Assembly: GCA_027943335.1 (NCBI GenBank)
Contig: BSBK01002057.1
Span: 496,001-560,000, forward strand
DNA length: 64,000 nt
Direction: 5' to 3'
Source: Chamaecyparis obtusa
Taxonomy: Eukaryota; Streptophyta; Pinopsida; Cupressales; Cupressaceae
The number at the start of each line of letters is the position of its first letter. Positions within the stretch are counted from its first letter, which is position 1. The notes under the pieces were generated by a model. The model was given only the letters and a program-made list of their open reading frames with translations. It had not been told where the DNA came from and made no database searches. Made by a program: the position numbers and the translations under genes. Shown one piece after another: positions 24,601-37,300 of this stretch.

Positions 24601-26097
24601 TAGCTACTAATCCTTGTTTAAGTGTTTTGTAGGAAGGCGACATTCAAAGGAGCAAGATTTTTCAAGTTTTACCTTATAGATCTAACTTTTTTTTGTAGCT
24701 CTAACTTGTTTATTTATTAAGTTTGTTTTTTCTAACCTTCTTTGGAAGGCTTGCCACCAAAGAGTATCTTAGTTTTTTTTTAGTTTTTTTTAGGTTTGGT
24801 CGGTTCACCGCCAAACCCAATCTTCATTTCATTTGGTTTATGGTTTTATCTAACCTTTCATATTCAGTTTTCTAAAATCTTGTGCATGCAGGTTTTTTCA
24901 CTTGTTGCAGGCCTCACTCATTTTTTTCCATATTTCTAATCCCTTGCATGCAGATATTTTACTCTTTTTTGCAGGCATTTCTCATTGCATCAAATAGAAA
25001 ATTCATTATTTATTTCATTCTCTTTGCTGGTTAAAATATTTTTGTATATCTTGACAATATATAACTCTCTAATCTGTTGATTTCTTGCTTTACATCTATT
25101 TTCTATGCTAATAATCTAACTTTCATTGCTGATTAGTTTGGTTCTTGTTAATAATATCTATTCTAACCTTTAAATCTGCTCTTAAATCTAATCTCTGTTA
25201 TTTCATCTTCTCTATTTATCTCTGATATATATTTGTTGTTATAAATTAACTTTGATGTATTACTCTCTGTTATAAATTAATCTATGTTTTGACACTACCT
25301 CACTCCAACACTCATATCTTTTGAATGCAAATATCTTAGGAAGATCGCTTTAGTCAAATTCAAGATAATTAGGTTTTCTCAAACATATCTAAAAATTAGC
25401 TTGATCCAATGGTTCATTTGAGAGTTATGCCCCCCACACCAAGACTACATTTTTCATGACAGTTTATTCCGGCCTGCATTTTCTATTTTCTTTCTAACAT
25501 AATTGTTGTTGCAGATTTTTCATCATATCATTCTTCTTGTTTATATCAATTTTTATCATTGCTTTATTTCATCATTGCAACTCTAATATTAGTTTTTTAT
25601 TTTATCATTAGATTCCTAAGTGTTTAATCATTATTCATTATATAACATTTTTGGCAGGGAATCCATTCTCTTCCTTTTTTTTATTTTTAGTTTACTTGTC
25701 TATTTTTTAAATTAATTTGTTCAAATCTAAAAATTAAATTAATTTTATATTTAAATGCTATCTTGGTTTTAAATTAGTTTATTATATTGATACTAATTTA
25801 AATTCATATTGTTAACTTTCAATTCAACTTGTCAAATCCACCTTTTTTTAAATAGTATTTGATTTTTAAAAAAATATAAAATTGTTTCTATCAATTTGTA
25901 TAAAATAATCTTAATTAACATTATTACATTGTTCAATTTATCTATTTATTAAATATTTCACGCTTGACTTATTTCTTTTTCTCTTCTAGCTCCTTGTTTT
26001 TTAAGCATTTAAGAAAATTTTAAATTTTTTCTTAAAATCTCTCTCTGTTCAAATTTCATAAGTATATTTTTGATATCTTTATCTTGCTATTTTCATC
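24601..26097 (+). other. Copia A untranslated leader, about 1.5 kb
   Basis: It is T-rich and without coding potential. It is long for a copia leader and contains several pyrimidine-rich tracts ending in GCAG (near 24888-24985 and 25505) that look like 3' splice sites, so splicing of the leader is possible. Confidence 0.5.
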
Positions 26098-26143
26098 ATG
26101 TCTAATCTAATTCTAGAAATTAAACTAACAAGCTCTAACTATC
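26098..26143 (+). pseudogene. Copia A gag, first 15 codons
   Basis: ATG at 26098 begins MSNLILEIKLTSSNY, the LTSSNY motif at the N-terminus of many copia Gag proteins. The reading breaks at the CTATC duplication where Copia B entered, and resumes at 33299 with HQWKMHV in frame. Confidence 0.85.
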
Positions 26144-26234
26144 TGTTGGAAACAATTGTCTGAAGGAAATTGCTACTCAATTATGTATTGTCTTTGATGT
26201 CACACTATGTCATAATCCGCAGCAATCTGCTTAT

Positions 26235-26567
26235 ACCGAGCTCAGTCGGTCTGCCTGACAGGGATATTAGTGCTTACCGAGTCCACTCGGTTATCGAAGA
26301 AAAGCAGTGTTTACCGAGTTCACTCGGTTGCCGAAGAAAGTTTAGTGTTTACCAAGTTCACTCGGTTGCCGAAGAAAGTCTAGTGTTTACCGAGTTCACT
26401 CGGTTGCCGAAGAAAGTTTAGTGTTTACCGAGTTCAGTCGGTCATCGAGGAAAGTTAGTATTTACCGAGTTCAGTCGGTTATCAAAGGTAAAGGATTGTT
26501 GGTGTTTACCGAGTTCCCTCGGTCTCCGAAAAATCATAAAAAGATATGGTCACCGAGCACTGTCGGC
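26235..26567 (+). repeat. U3 array of nine ACCGAG...CTCGGT palindromes
   Basis: Units start at 26235, 26276, 26313, 26351, 26389, 26427, 26464, 26508 and 26552; the central ones are 37-38 bp apart. The best units read ACCGAGTTCACTCGGT, a perfect 7-bp inverted repeat with a 2-base centre. The array ends about 85 bp upstream of the TATA box, suggesting an enhancer or binding-site cluster. Confidence 0.9.
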
Positions 26568-26651
26568 CCTTGAAGGATTTTTGCAAATAGAGTTTACTTA
26601 ATTCAGCCGACTGTTATACTAAATAATGTCGATTTGACTAATCCAAAATCA

Positions 26652-26659
26652 TATAAATA
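26652..26659 (+). promoter_or_regulatory. Copia B TATA box (5' LTR)
   Basis: TATAAATA in an AT-rich setting downstream of the palindrome array. The same sequence is in the 3' LTR at 32550-32557. Confidence 0.65.
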
Positions 26660-27398
26660 AAAGGTCAAATGTGAAAAGTAAACAATAACATAGCAGAAGA
26701 TTTACAGAAGGAAAGAAGGAAAGATATATGCGAGTTTGTGAAGGATGTTCAGATATCCTTGAGGAGCAGCAGAGATTTATTTGATCAGAGAGGATCAGAC
26801 CTATGCAGAACAGAGATCTGTAATCAGCAAGACAGTTGCATTATTATACAGGTCACTTTTTCATTGTTACCTTCTTATCATTGTAACAGTGAATTCAAAA
26901 TCTCTTAACCGAGTTGGTTTAACAGCCATAATATAAATCCTCTAACAAGGTGACAATTCCATTGAATTGTTTTCAAGACCTCTTACCAGGCCACTCCTAG
27001 CAGGGTGTTTTAAATCCTCTAACAAGGTCACACCTAACAGTGTGTTTTGTAACCTTTTACCGGGTTGGCTTCTAACCGGGCATCACTTCAGAAAAGTGAA
27101 AATCAGTATCTAGATACATTGGTGGTTTTTCCCATATTGGGTTTCCACGTTAAATCTTGTGTCTCTTGTGTTCTTAATTGCTTCCTCAATCATTTACATG
27201 CACTGATGAATATCTAAAGATAATATTGCTAATACTTTCTGCATCTTCAAAGTTACTGCAATCTATTTACCGAGTGCTAAAATAGACAACATTGTTAAGA
27301 TATATTAAAGGATCTGCAAAGAATTAATTGTGAAGTGTTTTATGGTTGACTGATTCACCCCCCCCCCCTCTCAGTCACTTCATCCATATTCCATCAAT

Positions 27399-27410
27399 TG
27401 GTATCAGAGC
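27399..27410 (+). other. Copia B primer binding site
   Basis: TGGTATCAGAGC lies two bases after the LTR end and is a perfect iMet complement. Confidence 0.93.
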
Positions 27411-27458
27411 TTTTGGTGCTTGCAGGAAGGGTTTCAAAGACCTAAGCTAAAGATCAGG

Positions 27459-30400
27459 ATGTCTTACAAGAGGGAAATTCCAAAGCTTAACAGAGATAAC
27501 TTTTCAGCATGGCAAGGTCTCATGCGACTTCATCTGGCTTCCATTGGTGATTCGGGATGCAAATACATTGATGAAGAGTATAAAATTCCTAATGGTGCAT
27601 TAACTATTGAAGACATTGCAGATAAAAAGAATCACAACACCATGATGATAGACATTGCATCTGCTCTCAGCTATGAAGAATTTGATGATATTAAAGACTA
27701 CACTACTGCATATGAAATGTGGGTGGCACTAAAGAAAATATATGGTGGTGATGCAAATGTGAAGAGAGCCAAAGCAGAAAGCCTAAGAGGACAGTTTGAC
27801 AAGATGAATATGAAGGAAGATGAAAACATTGCAAAATATGTTGAAAGAATCAAAGCAAGTGTAAGTGCAATCAGAGCTTCTGGAGGAACAATCTCAGATG
27901 AGACTGTTATAAGTAAGGTACTCAGAACACTACTCCCTATCTATGCAATAAGAGTATCAGCCATTCAAGAAAGAAGATGTGAAGCAAACCACAGTATAAC
28001 TTTGGATGCTTTAGTTGGAAGATTGACAGCTTTTGAATTAGACAACTATGATAACTATGTTCCTAGTTCCAAAAATATTGAATCAGCATTTGAGGCCAAG
28101 GTTTCACTAAAGAAGAACAAGAAAATTAAAGAAGTTCAGATAGACAGTGAAGAGGAATCAGAAGAAAGTTCTGATAGTGATCTTGAAATTGTAGAAGCAT
28201 TACTTGCAAAGAAGTACTCTAGAGGGAAAGGTAAATATAAAGGTAAAACTCCTTTAATCTATTTTTCATGTGAAGAAATTGGACATATTGCAGCTAGGTG
28301 CCCAAACAAGCAAGTCAAGGAAGAAAAGAGAAGTCACAAGTACTATGGCAAAAAGAATTTCAAAACATACAAGGATAAAGGTAAGAAATCATGTTTTATG
28401 GCTAAAGATTCTGATGATAGTGAAGAAGAAATTGTCTTTATTGCTATAAAAGATGAATCTGATGATGATGAAGATAAGATGGCACTTATTTCTCATATAA
28501 GCAAAGATGATATATGGATAATAGACAGCGGATGTTCACACCACATGACTGGTGACAAGACAAAATTTGAATATCTAGAAGACTGTGACAATGGTAATGT
28601 AAGATTTGGAAACAATGAACCTTGTTGTATAAAAGGAAAAGGAAGAATCTCATTAACCAAATAACTCATATGGGATAATGCTTACTGGGTTGAAGGACTA
28701 AAACATAATCTTCTAAGTGTAGCACAGCTAATCAACACTGGTTTCAAGGTTGAATTCATGAATGGTCAAGCAAGACTGTTGGATGGAAAAGGAAAACTCA
28801 TTGGATCAGGCAAACAAACAAAAGGTAACTTATTTTATCTTGATCTCAATGAATATTCATGCCTTATTGCTCAAATAGAAGAAAGTTGGCTATGGCACAA
28901 AAGGTTATGTCATGTGAATTTTGATAACATGATAAAAATAAGCAAATTCAAGAAGGTTAGAGGCATTCCTACTTTGAAGAAACCTGACACTGGTCTATGT
29001 AAGAATTGTCAGATTGGCAAAATGAGTAAAACTAGTTTCAAGAGTAAGAACTATCAGTCTAAAGAAATTTTGGAAATTGGGCATACTGATTTATGTGGAC
29101 CTATTGGAATACAAAGCTATACTGGAGATAAATTCTTTATTCTTTCCGTTGATGATTATTCTAGAATGATGACTGTTATGTATTTAAGAGAAAAATCAGA
29201 GGCATTTGAAAAGTTCAAATGGTACTTAGCAAGAGTAGAAAAAGAAACAGGGAAAAGATTGAAATGCTTAAGATCAGACAGAGGTGGTGAATTCATCTCT
29301 CATGATTTTAACAACTTCTGCATTGAAAGAGGAATCAAAAGACAGGTATCAGCTCCGAGAACTCCTGAGCAGAATGGAATAGCAGAAAGAAGAAATAGAT
29401 CTATTATGGATTGTGCAAGGACTCTAATGATAGAAAAGAACATTTCTATAAAGTACTGGAAGGAAGCTATCAGCACTGCAGTTCATACCTTGAACCGAGT
29501 ACAACTGAAGAAAGACACATTCAAAACTCCCTATGAATTATGGTATGGCTATAAACCTAATGTAAGTTACATGAAAATATTTGGTAGCAAGTGTTATATC
29601 TTAAAAGAATCTAGAAGAAATAAATTTGATGTGAAGAGTGATGAAGGAATATTCCTAGGATATTCTAGCAAAAGCAAGGCATACAAATGTCTGAACTTAT
29701 CTACTTACAAAGTCATAGAAAGTATACATGTAAAATTTGATGAGTTTGCAGAAAAGACTGAGGAAGAAAGCAAAAGGGAACCTGAGAACTACAGAAGATT
29801 CGTTTACATTGAACCTGAAACATTGACAGACACAACTATCAATAAGGAAGCTATATCTACCAAGCCGAGCACAGTAACCGAGTCACAAGAAGAAGTTCAA
29901 ACCGAGTCACAAGAAGAAGTTCAAACCGAGTCACAGGAAGAAATTCAGACCGAGTCTCAGCCTGAAGTTACCGAGCAAATATCTACCGAGCCCGAGCAAC
30001 CTGAAGAAGAGATCCTAGAAGACAACAGCATGAATCATTCAAAAGGCAAGGAACCTATACTAGCCAAATATGTCAGAAGACATCATACACCAGATCAAAT
30101 CATTGGAAACAAATCAGATGGCACTATGACAAGAAGCAAGCTAAAAGGTACATGTCTACTTACTGATTTTGAACCTAGAAATATCAAAGATGCATTAGAG
30201 AATGAAAGTTGGATTGAAGAAATGAATGAAGAATTAGAACAAATACAAAAGAACAAAACTTGGACTCTTGTACCTAGACCTAAAGATAAGAATGTAATTG
30301 GAACAAAATGGGTATTCAGAAACAAACTGAATGAAGATGGTCAAGTATCTAGAAACAAAGCTAGACTGGTATGTAAAGGTTATTCTCAAGAAGAAGGTAT

Positions 30401-31709
30401 AGATTATGGAGAAACTTTTGCTCCTGTTGCAAGATTAGAAGGTGTAAGAACTCTACTTGCTTATGCAGCACACAAAAGATTTAAGGTATATCAGATGGAT
30501 ATAAAATCTGCATTTCTCAATGGAATTCTTGATGAAGAAGTCTACATTGAACAACCTGAAGGTTTTGTTGATCCAGACAAAAGGGACATGGTCTGCAGGT
30601 TACACAAAGCATTGTATGGTTTAAAACAAGCTCCTAGAGCATGGTATGAAAGACTCCATAACTATTTGATCCAGATTAATTTCAAAAGAGCTAATGATAA
30701 CAGCAATTTGTATATCAAAGAAGGACCGGATGACAAAATTGTATTGGCAGAAATATTTGTGGATGATACTATATTTACAGGGAATGAGGATCAGTGCAAA
30801 GAATTTTCAGAACAAATGAACAGAGAATTTAAAATGTCTATGTTTGGTTTAATAAAATTCTTTGTTGGTCTTCAAATTCAGCAAAACAAGAATGGTATAT
30901 ACATTACTCAATCCAAATATATTAAGGAGATACTTAAGAAGTTTGGAATGGAAGATTCAAAACCAGTTGGTACACCCATGTGCACTGGACTGAAACTTAC
31001 CAAAAATGATGATTCAAAAGAAGTTGATCAGACCCTATACCGATCTATGATTGGAAAATTGCAGTATGTGGTACACACAAGACCTGATATTGCCTTAGCA
31101 GTCGGTATAGTAGCTAGATTCTCAGCAAAACCTAAGGAAAATCACATGATGGCAATCAAAAGAATCTTAAGATACTTAAAAGGAACTGAAGAGTATGGTT
31201 TGTGGTATAAATTTGGAGGCAATCTAGACTTAAAAGTGTTTACTGATGCTGATTGGGCAGGAAACATTGATGACAGAAAAAGTACAAGTGGTGGAGCATT
31301 TTTTCTTGGAAAAAGACTGGTATCCTGGACTAGTAAAAAGCAGAATTGCACATCTCAATCCACAGCTAAAGCAGAATATGTTGCTGCTGCAGTAAACTGT
31401 TCAAATATTGTTTGGTTTAAACAGCTATTAGAAGGTATGAAGGTTGAAATCAAAGAACCAGTTGTTATATTTTGTGACAATACCAGTGCAATAAACATCT
31501 CTAAAAATCCAGTGATGCATTCCAAAACCAAGCACATTGCTATTAAATATCACTTTGTCAGAGAATTGGTACAGGACAAGGAAATCAGATTAGAATATAT
31601 TCATACAAAAGAACAGATTGCAGACATTTTTACCAAACCATTACCTAAGGATGCATTTATGTATCTAAGAGGTAAGTTAGGGGTCATTCCCCTATCCGAG
31701 GCTCACTAA
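27459..31709 (+). pseudogene. Copia B gag-pol, one stop codon
   Basis: A single frame of about 1,417 codons from ATG (MSYKREIPKL; an upstream in-frame ATG is at 27420) to 31709, broken only by TAA at 28662-28664, just after the protease. The order is Gag with YFSCEEIGHIAARC (first Cys of the knuckle is Tyr), protease WIIDSGCSHHMTGD, the pre-integrase motif [15 protein letters not shown], integrase with [17 protein letters not shown] and [11 protein letters not shown] (D, D and E present), then RT with FVDD near 30757-30768, and RNase H with TDADWAG, AEYVAA and CDNTSAI. The gag-protease-integrase-RT-RNase H order is that of Ty1/copia; the clade is probably SIRE/Tork-like. An 8-residue TESQEEVQ repeat lies between integrase and RT. 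The element could be mobile in trans, or if the stop is read through. Confidence 0.92.
29876..29975 (+). repeat. 24-nt tandem repeat inside Copia B pol
   Basis: About four units encode [24 protein letters not shown] and TESQPEV in the acidic linker between integrase and RT. Each unit contains ACCGAGTC, the same core as the U3 palindromes. Confidence 0.85.
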
Positions 31710-32041
31710 ATACATTTTTAGTGATGCATCAACCTGAACATGATTGAAAATCAACCTGTTGATGCAGCATATTAAGGGAATCATTGCATATGAATCAGTA
31801 CTTGAGGTACATTAATTTTCACCGGTAATATGTGAATTGTCTTTGGCATGTGTTGTCAAAGAGGGAGTGTTTTCTATGTCTTTACTATTGCTTTCAAGAA
31901 ATTTTCAATAGTCAGAAGGAAGAATTTTCAGGATACAGGAAGTTTGCTGACAGAGGGAGATTTGAATCCAAACCGAGCTAACTCTTTCAAATTTCTTATG
32001 CTATGACATATTGTGTTGCCATCAATGCCAAAGAGGGAGAT
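31710..32041 (+). other. Copia B 3' untranslated region and polypurine tract
   Basis: 332 bp without coding potential. It ends CATCAATGCCAAAGAGGGAGAT; the purine tract 32030-32041 abuts the 3' LTR and should prime plus-strand synthesis. Confidence 0.8.
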
Positions 32042-33293
32042 TGTTGGAAATAATTGTCTGAAGGAAATTGCTACTCAATTATGTATTGTCTTTGATGTCA
32101 CACTATGTCATAATCCGTAGCAATCTGCTTATACCGAGCTCAGTCGGTCTGCCTGACAGGGATATTAGTGCTTACCGAGTCCACTCGATTATCGAAGAAA
32201 AGCAGTGTTTACCGAGTTCACTCGGTTGCCGAAGAAAGTTTAGTGTTTACCAAGTTCACTCGGTTGCCGAAGAAAGTCTAGTGTTTACCGAGTTCACTCG
32301 GTTGCCGAAGAAAGTTTAGTGTTTACCGAGTTCAGTCGGTCATCGAGGAAAGTTAGTATTTACCGAGTTCAGTCGGTTATCAAAGGTAAAGGATTGTTGG
32401 TGTTTACCGAGTTCCCTCGGTCTCCGAAAAATCATAAAAAGATATGGTCACCGAGCACTGTCGGCCCTTGAAGGATTTTTGCAAATAGAGTTTACTTAAT
32501 TCAGCCGACTGTTATACTAAATAATGTCGATTTGACTAATCCAAAATCATATAAATAAAAGGTCAAATGTGAAAAGTAAACAATAACATAGCAGAAGATT
32601 TACAGAAGGAAAGAAGGAAAGATATATGCGAGTTTGTGAAGGATGTTCAGATATCCTTGAGGAGCAGCAGAGATTTATTCGATCAGAGAGGATCAGACCT
32701 ATGCAGAACAGAGATCTGTAATCAGCAAGACAGTTGCATTATTATACAGGTCACGTTTTCATTGTTACCTTCTTATCATTGTAACAGTGAATTCAAAATC
32801 TCTTAACCGAGTTGGTTTAACAGCCATAATATAAATCCTCTAACAAGGTGACAATTCCATTGAATTGTTTTCAAGACCTCTTACCAGGCCACTCCTAGCA
32901 GGGTGTTTTAAATCCTCTAACAAGGTCACACCTAACAGTATGTTTTGTAACCTTTTACCGGGTTGGCTTCTAACCAGGCATCACTTCAGAAAAGTGAAAA
33001 TCAGTATCTAGATACATTGGTGGTTTTTCCCATATTGGGTTTCCATGTTAAATCTTGTGTCTCTTGTGTTCTTAATTGCTTCCTCAATCATTTACATGCA
33101 TTGATGAATATCTAAAGATAATATTGCTAATACTTTCTGCATCTTCAAAGTTACTGCAATCTATTTACCGAGTGCTAAAATAGACAACATTGTTAAGATA
33201 TATTAAAGGATCTGCAAAGAATTAATTGTGAAGTGTTTTATGGTTGACTGATTCACCCCCCCCCCTCTCAGTGACTTCATCCATATTCCATCA
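32042..33293 (+). repeat. Copia B 3' LTR (1,252 bp)
   Basis: A near-identical copy of the 5' LTR, with the palindrome array at 32133-32465 (one unit has CGATT for CGGTT) and a 10-C tract where the 5' copy has 11. Confidence 0.95.
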
Positions 33294-33298
33294 CTATC

Positions 33299-33490
33299 AT
33301 CAATGGAAGATGCATGTTTCCTTCCTCTTTCATTTTAAACATTTGCTTGAAGTTGCCACAGAGGTGACTCTTGAACCGGCTGCCAGTGCTTCTCAAACCG
33401 ACAAAGATACATGACAAACTAAGAATGATGAAGCACTTGGTCTAATTGGACTCTTCATCAGTCCTGATCTCTATGTTTTGATTGGACATT
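33299..33490 (+). pseudogene. Copia A gag, second fragment
   Basis: In frame with 26098-26143: HQWKMHV, LLEVATEV, then NDEALGLIGLFISPDLY, the standard copia capsid N-terminal pattern. A TGA at 33412-33414 stands where a Trp is expected. The fragment ends at the ACATT duplication, where G2 entered, and continues at 39864. Confidence 0.88.
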
Positions 33491-34350
33491 TGATGAAGGG
33501 TGCTCCCCTTAATACCACAACCACATAAGAGAAATAGAGAAACAACAACAATAATATGCAAGAACAGAAAATTGGCTTCTTATTATCTACACAAATGTGG
33601 AATTACAAACTTTCAGAATTACAATATGCAAAGCCACATGGGCATTCCCTTACAATATTCTGTAGAATAAAGCCTCGAATCAATACCCAGATCTACTACC
33701 CAGAACTATTCTGAACTGCCTAAGACAATAATATAGCCTTCATTATATAGGCAATTTTCCACCGCCTGGGAAGGTTCCAGAATTTTAGCCAATAAGGCCG
33801 ACCAAACTTAGAATTATTTTATTTTACATTTTATTACATCATAGTCGGCTCAAGATAACCTTTGAAACCCCAACAGAAATTTTGAAGAAAATTATTTTCT
33901 GCCATTTCGGGTGGCCCAACTTCCGAAGACCATAAGTCATCACCAGTTGACCCGATCGGCTATTATAACCCCATTTCAGAAATGCCACGAAGCGCTCTAC
34001 AGGCTTGACCAGCGCAAGTGCTTGCCACCCAAATTTTCAACCTCATCTGGGGCCTCTAAAGCCTTCAAAACTGAGTTCAAATTTTCTGTACCCTGCTGCC
34101 AATACCGAAAATCTTCAATATCTTCCAATATACACTTGATCTAGCAATGAAAATTTACTGGCAGACTTATATGACCAAAATGAACCTCCAAGAAAGAAAT
34201 CTGATCATTCTAAGTAGATACAAAAATTACCAAAAATAGTAACTTTCCATAAATAGCAGCTCTGCACAAAATAGCCCTTATTGAATACAAAAACAAAAAT
34301 ATTTTTGGGTGATGCAAGATTGCTCTTACACCCAGGATGCTCCTGCATTA
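33491..34350 (-). repeat. G2 3' LTR
   Basis: On the minus strand it begins TAATGCAGG, where the 5' copy has TGATGCAGG, so the terminal TG is lost. The sequence before it ends CTGGGTGTC, not a clear polypurine tract. The TATA complement is at 33742-33749. Confidence 0.93.
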
Positions 34351-34388
34351 GACACCCAGGTTAATTTGAGAAGTGACCCTATCACGAC

Positions 34389-37300
34389 TCAGGTGTGCAG
34401 AGGAAAACCAAGACGGTTAACCTCCTCCTTTGTTAGCCATGATGAATCTTCAACAGGTCATCCTTTCTATTTGACCAAATACTCTTCATATGTCCTGTTC
34501 CTTGTGCTTCTGCCAACACAACTGTCCAGTATGTCTTCAATCTCCTTGGTATCTGAACTACTTGCTGGAATACTCCACTGTGCTGTTGCAACCTCATCTT
34601 CAAGACCTCCTTCATGATACTCTGTCAAATCTGAAATGTTAAACACTGGCGAAATATTTAGCTCAGTAGATAATTCTACCTCATATGCGTTTCCTGAATC
34701 ATGTTTCTTCAGTATCCTACATGGTCCAAACTTCTTCATTTTCAGCTTGTTATAGGTACCAACTGGAAATCGCTCCTTTTGCAAATGAACCATGACTTCA
34801 TCACCAACCTGAAATTCCTTATACCTCCTTTTCTCATCTGCCTTAGCCTTATACTGTGCATTCATCTTGGTAATATGCTTCCTCACCTCCTCATGGATGT
34901 TCTTCAAGTGTTCTGCAAAATCCTCAGCTTCAGCACTACTTATTTCTCCTTTATCTATCTTCCTCAATTCAGATGCATTTCTTGGACTACTTCCATATAC
35001 AATCTGGAATGGTGATTTACCAGTGCTTCTATTGACAGAATTATTGTATGCAAATTCTGCCTGTGATAAAATCAAATCCCATCCTGTTGGCTTATCTCCA
35101 ACCAAACATCTCAGCAAATTTCCCAAGCTCCTATTCACCACCTTTGTTTGTCCATTAGCCTGTGGATGATGTGATGAACTAAACTTCAAATCTATCTTCA
35201 ACTTTTTCCACAATGTATGCCAGAAATATCCAACAAACTTAGTATCTCGATCTGAAACTATGGTCTTTGGCAAACCATGAAGTCTCACTACTTCTCTGAA
35301 AAATAATTCTGCTACATGAACAACATCATTAGTCTTCTTGCAGGGAATGAAATGTGCCATCTTTGAAAATCTGTCAACCACCACAAAAATTGAATCATGT
35401 CCCCGCTGTGTCCTTGGTAAACCAAGAACAAAGTCCATATGGATATCCTCCCAAGGCTTCTCTGGTATAGGTAATGGCTGATACAACCCTGTATTCTACT
35501 TCACTCCTTTCGCCATCTGACATACTCTACAACTCTGTACAAACTTCTTCACATCTTGCTGCAACTATGGCCAATAATAATTCTCACTAACCAAACCAAG
35601 GGTTTTGTCACGACCAAAATGTCCAGCCAATCCTCCGCTATGCTTCTCCTTGATGAGATTCTCCCTCATAGAACTTCGTGGAATGCACAACTGACTCTCT
35701 CTGAATAGCATATCATCCTGGATGATGAAATCCAACCATTTCGTCCTGTCTAGAGTAACAGGTTCTGTACAAGCTTTCCAAGTTTCACCAAAATCAGGAT
35801 CCTCTGGATATAAATTCTTGAGTTCCTTGAACCCAACCACCTCAATCTGCATTTCTGTCAGCAATAGTTGCCTTCTGCTAAGAGCATCTGCAACCCTATT
35901 AGACTTTCCACTCCTGTGTTTCAAAATAAATGTATAACTCTGCAAAAACTCAACCCATTTCAAATGCCTTTGATTCAATTTTCCTTGACTATTCAAATAT
36001 TGCAAAGCTTGATGATTAGTATACAAAACAAACTCCTTAGGAAGTAGATAATGTCTCCACTTCTTTAATGCCTGAACTATGGCATAAAATTCCTGATCAT
36101 AAATAGAATATTTCCTCTTGGCATCATTTAACTTCTCACTGAAATAAGCAACAGGTTTACCTTCTTGGCTCATAACAGCTCCTATTGCAGTACCACTAGC
36201 ATCACAATCTACTTGAAACACCTTATTAAAATCTAGAAGTGCTAAAACAGGTTGTTCTGTAACTTTTTGTTTCAATAATTGAAAACTCTTTTCTGCCCCA
36301 TTAGTCCACTTAAATTCTTTTCTATCCCCTCTCATTGTTTCAGTCAAGGGTCCACAAATACTGCTAAAATTTTTGATAAACTTTCTGTAAAAGCTAGCCA
36401 AACCATGAAAAGATCTTACCTCAGTAGCACTCCTTGGAGTAGGCCATTCAAGGATAGCCTGTACCTTCTCTAGGTCCATTTTTAGACCTTCTGCTGAAAC
36501 TACAAATCCCAAATACACTAACTCTTTTTTCACAAAACTGCACTTCTTCAAATTAATCAACAATTTTTCATCTCTCAACTTCTCAAACACCATACGAATA
36601 TGCATCATATGTTCCTCCAATGTCTTGCTAAAAATCAAAATATCATCTAGGTAAACAATGACAAACTTACCTAGAAATTCTTTCAGAACCTCGTTCATGA
36701 GCCGCATGAAAGTGCTCGGTGCATTGGTTAGCCCAAAAGGCATGACTAACCACTCATATAGTCCTTCCTTTGTCTTGAAGGCAGTCTTCCATTCATCTCC
36801 TTCTCTGATCTGAATCTGGTGATATCCACTCTTCAGATCTATCTTTGAGAAATACACAGCTCCACTCAAACAGTCCATAATATCATCCATTCGTGGCAAT
36901 GGAAACCTATACTTGATTGTGATCTTGTTTATTGCTCTGGAATCTATACACATCCTCCATTCTCCATTCTTCTTTGGTGCTAATACCACTGGTACAGCAC
37001 AGGGACTCAGACTCTCACGGATCAATCCTTTCTGTAACAATTCATGTACTTGTCTGTTCAACTCCTCACTTTCTGCAGGTGTCATTCTGTGTGCTGCCTT
37101 ATTCGGAAAACTCGCTCCTGGGATCAAGTCCATCTGATGACTGATCTTCCTGACTGGTGGTAATCCATCAGGCACGTTATCGGATACAATATCCTGAAAC
37201 TCATTCAACAAATCTGCAACTTCTACAGGAACATCTTCTACTTCCTCTTTACCAACTTTTGGAATTAAAGAAAAACATACATGCTCATGCCTCATACCAT

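Larger units (their letters stand above)
26144..27396 (+). repeat. Copia B 5' LTR (1,253 bp)
   Basis: It begins TGTTGGAAAC and ends TTCCATCA. U3 contains a nine-unit palindrome array (26235-26567), the TATA box lies at 26652-26659, and U5 holds CTAACAAGG-type repeats and an 11-C tract followed by CTCTCAGT. Confidence 0.95.
26144..33293 (+). mobile_element. Copia B: nearly intact copia element
   Basis: LTRs of 1,253 bp (26144-27396) and 1,252 bp (32042-33293) differ at about ten positions plus one C-tract length change (under 1%). There is a perfect duplication CTATC (26139-26143 and 33294-33298), an iMet PBS and a polypurine tract. The coding frame has one stop in about 1,417 codons. This is the youngest-looking element here by coding state. 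Confidence 0.95.

Noticed and set aside
26170..26421. 83-codon ORF in the Copia B LTR, repeated at 32068
   Set aside because: It is created by the palindrome array, whose 38-bp units give repeated residues; no sign of a real protein.
26235..26567. CRISPR-like array
   Set aside because: Regular repeats, but the units are palindromic cores in LTR U3, the intervening bases are also repeated, and the host is a plant.
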